A stretch of DNA of 64,000 bases from RUG334 sp045599645 (lineage in GTDB: Bacteria; Muiribacteriota; Ozemobacteria; Ozemobacterales; Ozemobacteraceae). Positions 61,548 to 64,000 of the stretch are shown here, piece by piece. The notes below the pieces were generated by a model. It made no database searches. It was given only the letters and a program-made list of their open reading frames with translations, and was not told where the DNA came from. How positions within the stretch are numbered: position 1 is the stretch's first letter; every line of letters starts with the position of its first letter. The DNA is taken from positions 1 through 64,000 of the forward strand of contig JAZRWI010000014.1 in assembly GCA_045599645.1 (NCBI GenBank), written 5' to 3'. The translations under genes were made by a program, and so were the position numbers.

Positions 61548-64000
61548 ATGATAGAGGAAATATTAGTCAGTTTACAGGATAAGCTTAGAAGCTCAGACTT
61601 CCTTGATAATGATTCTGCTCTGGATAAGCTTAGTTCCTTATTGCAGTCTCAAAGCTCAGACAAGCAGCGAAAAATTATTGCGAATGTGCTTCCAATTGCT
61701 TTGGCCTGCAAGCATGAAAACATTCAGAAAAAGACTGTTCAGATTGTAATTAACTATCCGACTATACTTAAAGACATTCTTCCTTCTCTTACTATTGCTA
61801 CTGATACCACAGTAAGATTCTGGGCATATTTTATTTCAATAGAACTTGGTTTTAAGAACCAGGACGACCTGATTGCCATTCTCAATAGTAAAGAAAGCGA
61901 TGAAATCAGAAGAATAGCTATTGATGCGCTTTCCAAAAAGCCTGATAGAAAAGTCATTATAGTTCTTCTTGAAAAAATAAGTGACCCAAGCTGGATTGTT
62001 AGAAAACAGGCTAAGAGATCCCTTATTGGTATGGGTGATTCCATTTACCAGATTATTCAGGAATATTTTCAGACCTGTTCAAGCGCACAGAAATATGAAT
62101 GTATCAAGATTATTCCTCTGATTCTTCGTGAAAAAGCCTTCACGCTTTTCCAGCGAATGTTGGAAGCTGACAAAAATGGTGTGTTCAAACCGTATATTTG
62201 CGCCGGTTTTGGGGAAATAAGAAACGAACTTTCTATGAAGGTTCTTCTTTCACTGCTCGACGATGATTCCTTGATTGTTCGTCAGGAAGCAATAAAAGCT
62301 CTTGTAAACTGGGGTAAAGACGTTGTAAACGGTGCTCTTTCAATTTTCCCGACTGCTAGTAAAGAAACAAGACTTTGCCTGATGCAACTCCTTGGTAAAG
62401 TGCTTGGCTTAGAAGTTATTAATTTTGTTAAGGAATGCTTCGGCACTCTGAATCAGGATAGCAAATACATGCTTCTTACTGCTTTAGGTGAAGTGCGAGA
62501 CCCGAAGGTTATTCCAGAATTGTTGCCGTTCCTGAAGGATGATTCTATTTTCATCCAGGACTATACAAAGAATATTCTTATTAAGCTTGGGGTTCATGCC
62601 GTTGATCCGTTGCTTGCCAAACTTGATTCAGATGATGAATTGTTGACCATTCAGATATTGCAGGTAATTGGAACAATTGGTTCAAAGGAAGCATTACGAC
62701 CTTTGTTGTTCCTGATTGATAACTCTAAGAAGACTTTAATCAGAACATGCGCTATCGAAGCTATTTCTAAGCTTCAGAAATTTGACCTTATTGCTGGTAT
62801 GCTTCTTTTGAAACTCGACGATAAAGATATTTCAATCAGGCATACTATTGTTGAAAATCTTTCAAAGCATCCTAGAAAGGCTTTCTTAAAAGAACTTGTT
62901 ATGTCATGCTTTGACAGGAATGCTGATGTCTCCTGGTGGTCCAGAGAAATATTCAAACGACGTGATTATCCTGGAATACCATCCTTCCTGCAGTTGTATG
63001 ATAGTTCAACGGATGTTGAACGTGAAAGAATAATTGCTTTGGCATCAAAGCTTTCTACAGACCAGTTTGATTTGATACTTCAGAAGGCTCCTGTTACAAT
63101 GGATTCTTTGAAGCCTGAAAGCGTTGAAAACAAGGTTCTTAGACGTAAATACGCTAAAGAAAATATTAGCGACATGAAAGAGCTTCTTTACTATTTGCAG
63201 GATGAACATGGTTCAGACTTACATCTATCAATCGGTGTTCCACCAAGCATAAGAGTTCACGGTGAATTAATCAGAACTACATTTGAAATCATTACTCCGG
63301 AAAAGAGTAGATTCCTTCTTTTCTCTTTAATGAATGATGCCCAAAAGAAAGAATTCAACGAAAAGATGGAATTGGACTTCTCTTACGAAATACCTGATTG
63401 TGCTCGTTTCCGTGCCAACGTATTCATGCAGAAGAACGGTATGGCTGGTGTTTTCCGTATTATTCCAAACTCAGTTCCATCCTTCAATGAAATTGGTATC
63501 GATACCAATGTTTTGGAAAAAATGTGTAACAATAAATCTGGTCTGATACTTGTTACTGGTGCAACTGGTTCAGGTAAGTCCACAACTCTTGCTTCTATGA
63601 TTGACTACATCAATAGAACAAGATACGACCATATTATTACAATTGAAGACCCGATTGAATTTGTTCACCCGCATAAGAGAAGCGTTGTTTCTCAGCGCGA
63701 ACTAGGTTCGAATACGTTATCCTTCTCTAATGCGCTGCGTTCAGCTTTGCGTGAAGACCCTGACGTTATACTCGTTGGTGAAATGCGTGACATTGAAACC
63801 ATGAAGCTTGCTATTGCAGCCTCTGAAACTGGTCACCTTGTATTCTCAACCCTGCATACTAACTCAGCCTATGAATCAATTAACCGCATTGTAGGCTCAT
63901 TCCCTGGTGACGTTCAGCAGACTATTAGAATGCAGCTTTCAGCTAGTATCAGAGGTGTTATATCACAGAGGCTTATACCTGCATACATGGGGTCTGGCCG
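61548..64000 (+). CDS. pilT: HEAT-repeat PilT-type retraction ATPase, truncated by the window end
   Basis: The reading frame runs from ATG 61548 to the window end without a stop (over 817 residues). Residues 1 to about 535 are HEAT repeats (for example WIVRKQAKRSLIGMG, LIVRQEAIKALVNWG). From about 542 the type IV pilus retraction ATPase PilT begins: GSDLHLSIGVPPSIRVHGEL, Walker A TGATGSGKST near 669-678, the Asp box ITIEDPIEF, Walker B EDPDVILVGEMRD, and the His box HLVFSTLHTN. Ordinary PilT has about 350 residues and no HEAT part. The upstream cyclase gene shares the HEAT architecture and probably the transcript. GTAGGA precedes the start. Confidence 0.93.
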   Translation, partial: MIEEILVSLQDKLRSSDFLDNDSALDKLSSLLQSQSSDKQRKIIANVLPIALACKHENIQKKTVQIVINYPTILKDILPSLTIATDTTVRFWAYFISIELGFKNQDDLIAILNSKESDEIRRIAIDALSKKPDRKVIIVLLEKISDPSWIVRKQAKRSLIGMGDSIYQIIQEYFQTCSSAQKYECIKIIPLILREKAFTLFQRMLEADKNGVFKPYICAGFGEIRNELSMKVLLSLLDDDSLIVRQEAIKALVNWGKDVVNGALSIFPTASKETRLCLMQLLGKVLGLEVINFVKECFGTLNQDSKYMLLTALGEVRDPKVIPELLPFLKDDSIFIQDYTKNILIKLGVHAVDPLLAKLDSDDELLTIQILQVIGTIGSKEALRPLLFLIDNSKKTLIRTCAIEAISKLQKFDLIAGMLLLKLDDKDISIRHTIVENLSKHPRKAFLKELVMSCFDRNADVSWWSREIFKRRDYPGIPSFLQLYDSSTDVERERIIALASKLSTDQFDLILQKAPVTMDSLKPESVENKVLRRKYAKENISDMKELLYYLQDEHGSDLHLSIGVPPSIRVHGELIRTTFEIITPEKSRFLLFSLMNDAQKKEFNEKMELDFSYEIPDCARFRANVFMQKNGMAGVFRIIPNSVPSFNEIGIDTNVLEKMCNNKSGLILVTGATGSGKSTTLASMIDYINRTRYDHIITIEDPIEFVHPHKRSVVSQRELGSNTLSFSNALRSALREDPDVILVGEMRDIETMKLAIAASETGHLVFSTLHTNSAYESINRIVGSFPGDVQQTIRMQLSASIRGVISQRLIPAYMGSG

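Noticed and set aside
61548..64000. HEAT-PilT fusion as a frameshift or assembly artefact
   Set aside because: The frame is open and in phase from the ATG through the HEAT part into the PilT motifs; the adjacent cyclase has the same HEAT architecture.

Overview
ORGANISM. The window looks like a moderately AT-rich, anaerobic, fermentative bacterium with an outer membrane. Evidence for two membranes is an autotransporter-type protein with a C-terminal beta-barrel ending in Phe (39757-42075) and a LysM protein with a barrel-like C-terminal half (55048-57066). Evidence for anaerobic amino-acid fermentation is a complete adenosylcobalamin glutamate mutase / methylaspartase operon, a class I [4Fe-4S] fumarase and a ferredoxin-type aldo/keto reductase. 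HEAT-repeat proteins fused to a nucleotide cyclase and to a PilT ATPase, several SUMF1-domain proteins and DUF4143 ATPases suggest a poorly cultured gut or rumen lineage. A Riflebacteria-like or similar phylum is my low-confidence guess; there is no rRNA in the window to test it.

LAYOUT. 0-10 kb: EF-hand-like membrane protein, leuS, a four-helix-bundle gene between inverted G-rich repeats, a YfcE-type phosphodiesterase, two paralogous small secreted proteins with a FliF/YscJ-like domain, a 470-bp heptanucleotide repeat mosaic and a secreted DUF4127 protein whose start codon lies in the last repeat. 10-16.4 kb: glmS-glmL-glmE-mal-AtuA-like-DUF4387 operon. 16.4-27.8 kb: acyltransferase, P-loop protein, Fe-S aldo/keto reductase, DUF4143 ATPase, a free-standing A-T-TE enzyme and a repeat-rich lipoprotein. 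27.9-32.1 kb: toxin islet (type II toxin-antitoxin pair, type III ToxIN-type locus placed in a duplicated 3' end of the adenosine deaminase gene, PIN-like nuclease, Fic protein). 32.1-36 kb: parts of the AmmeMemoRadiSam system around brnQ. 36-43.5 kb: second DUF4143 ATPase with a double operator, YdbC/PC4 protein, TIGR01440 protein, membrane protein, autotransporter, MATE pump. 43.5-50.4 kb: three-gene operon with two SUMF1 proteins, then an M3 oligopeptidase. 50.4-58.4 kb: TPR protein, fumarase, HDAC-fold protein, LysM/barrel protein, secreted EndoU nuclease. 58.4-64 kb: HEAT-cyclase and HEAT-PilT; the latter runs off the window.

HOW GENES WORK TOGETHER. GlmS, GlmE, the reactivase GlmL and methylaspartase convert glutamate to mesaconate. 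The class I fumarase at 52.3 kb is a candidate for the next hydration step to citramalate, but it is unlinked. Citramalate lyase is not in the window. The HEAT-cyclase and HEAT-PilT genes are 21 bp apart and probably couple a cyclic nucleotide signal to type IV pilus retraction.

REPEATS. Intergenic DNA is unusually rich in repeats: two kinds of 7-bp-period mosaics, a 60-65-bp dispersed element with a CACGC-GTA-GCGTG core, one copy of which carries a MITE-like insertion, and gene-specific operator arrays. The strongest candidates for new biology are the ToxIN insertion in add, the A-T-TE enzyme with a cysteine nucleophile, the HDAC-fold protein with a rebuilt metal site, the secreted EndoU protein, and the repeat arrays in front of both DUF4143 ATPases. 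No tRNA, rRNA, CRISPR array or reverse transcriptase was seen.
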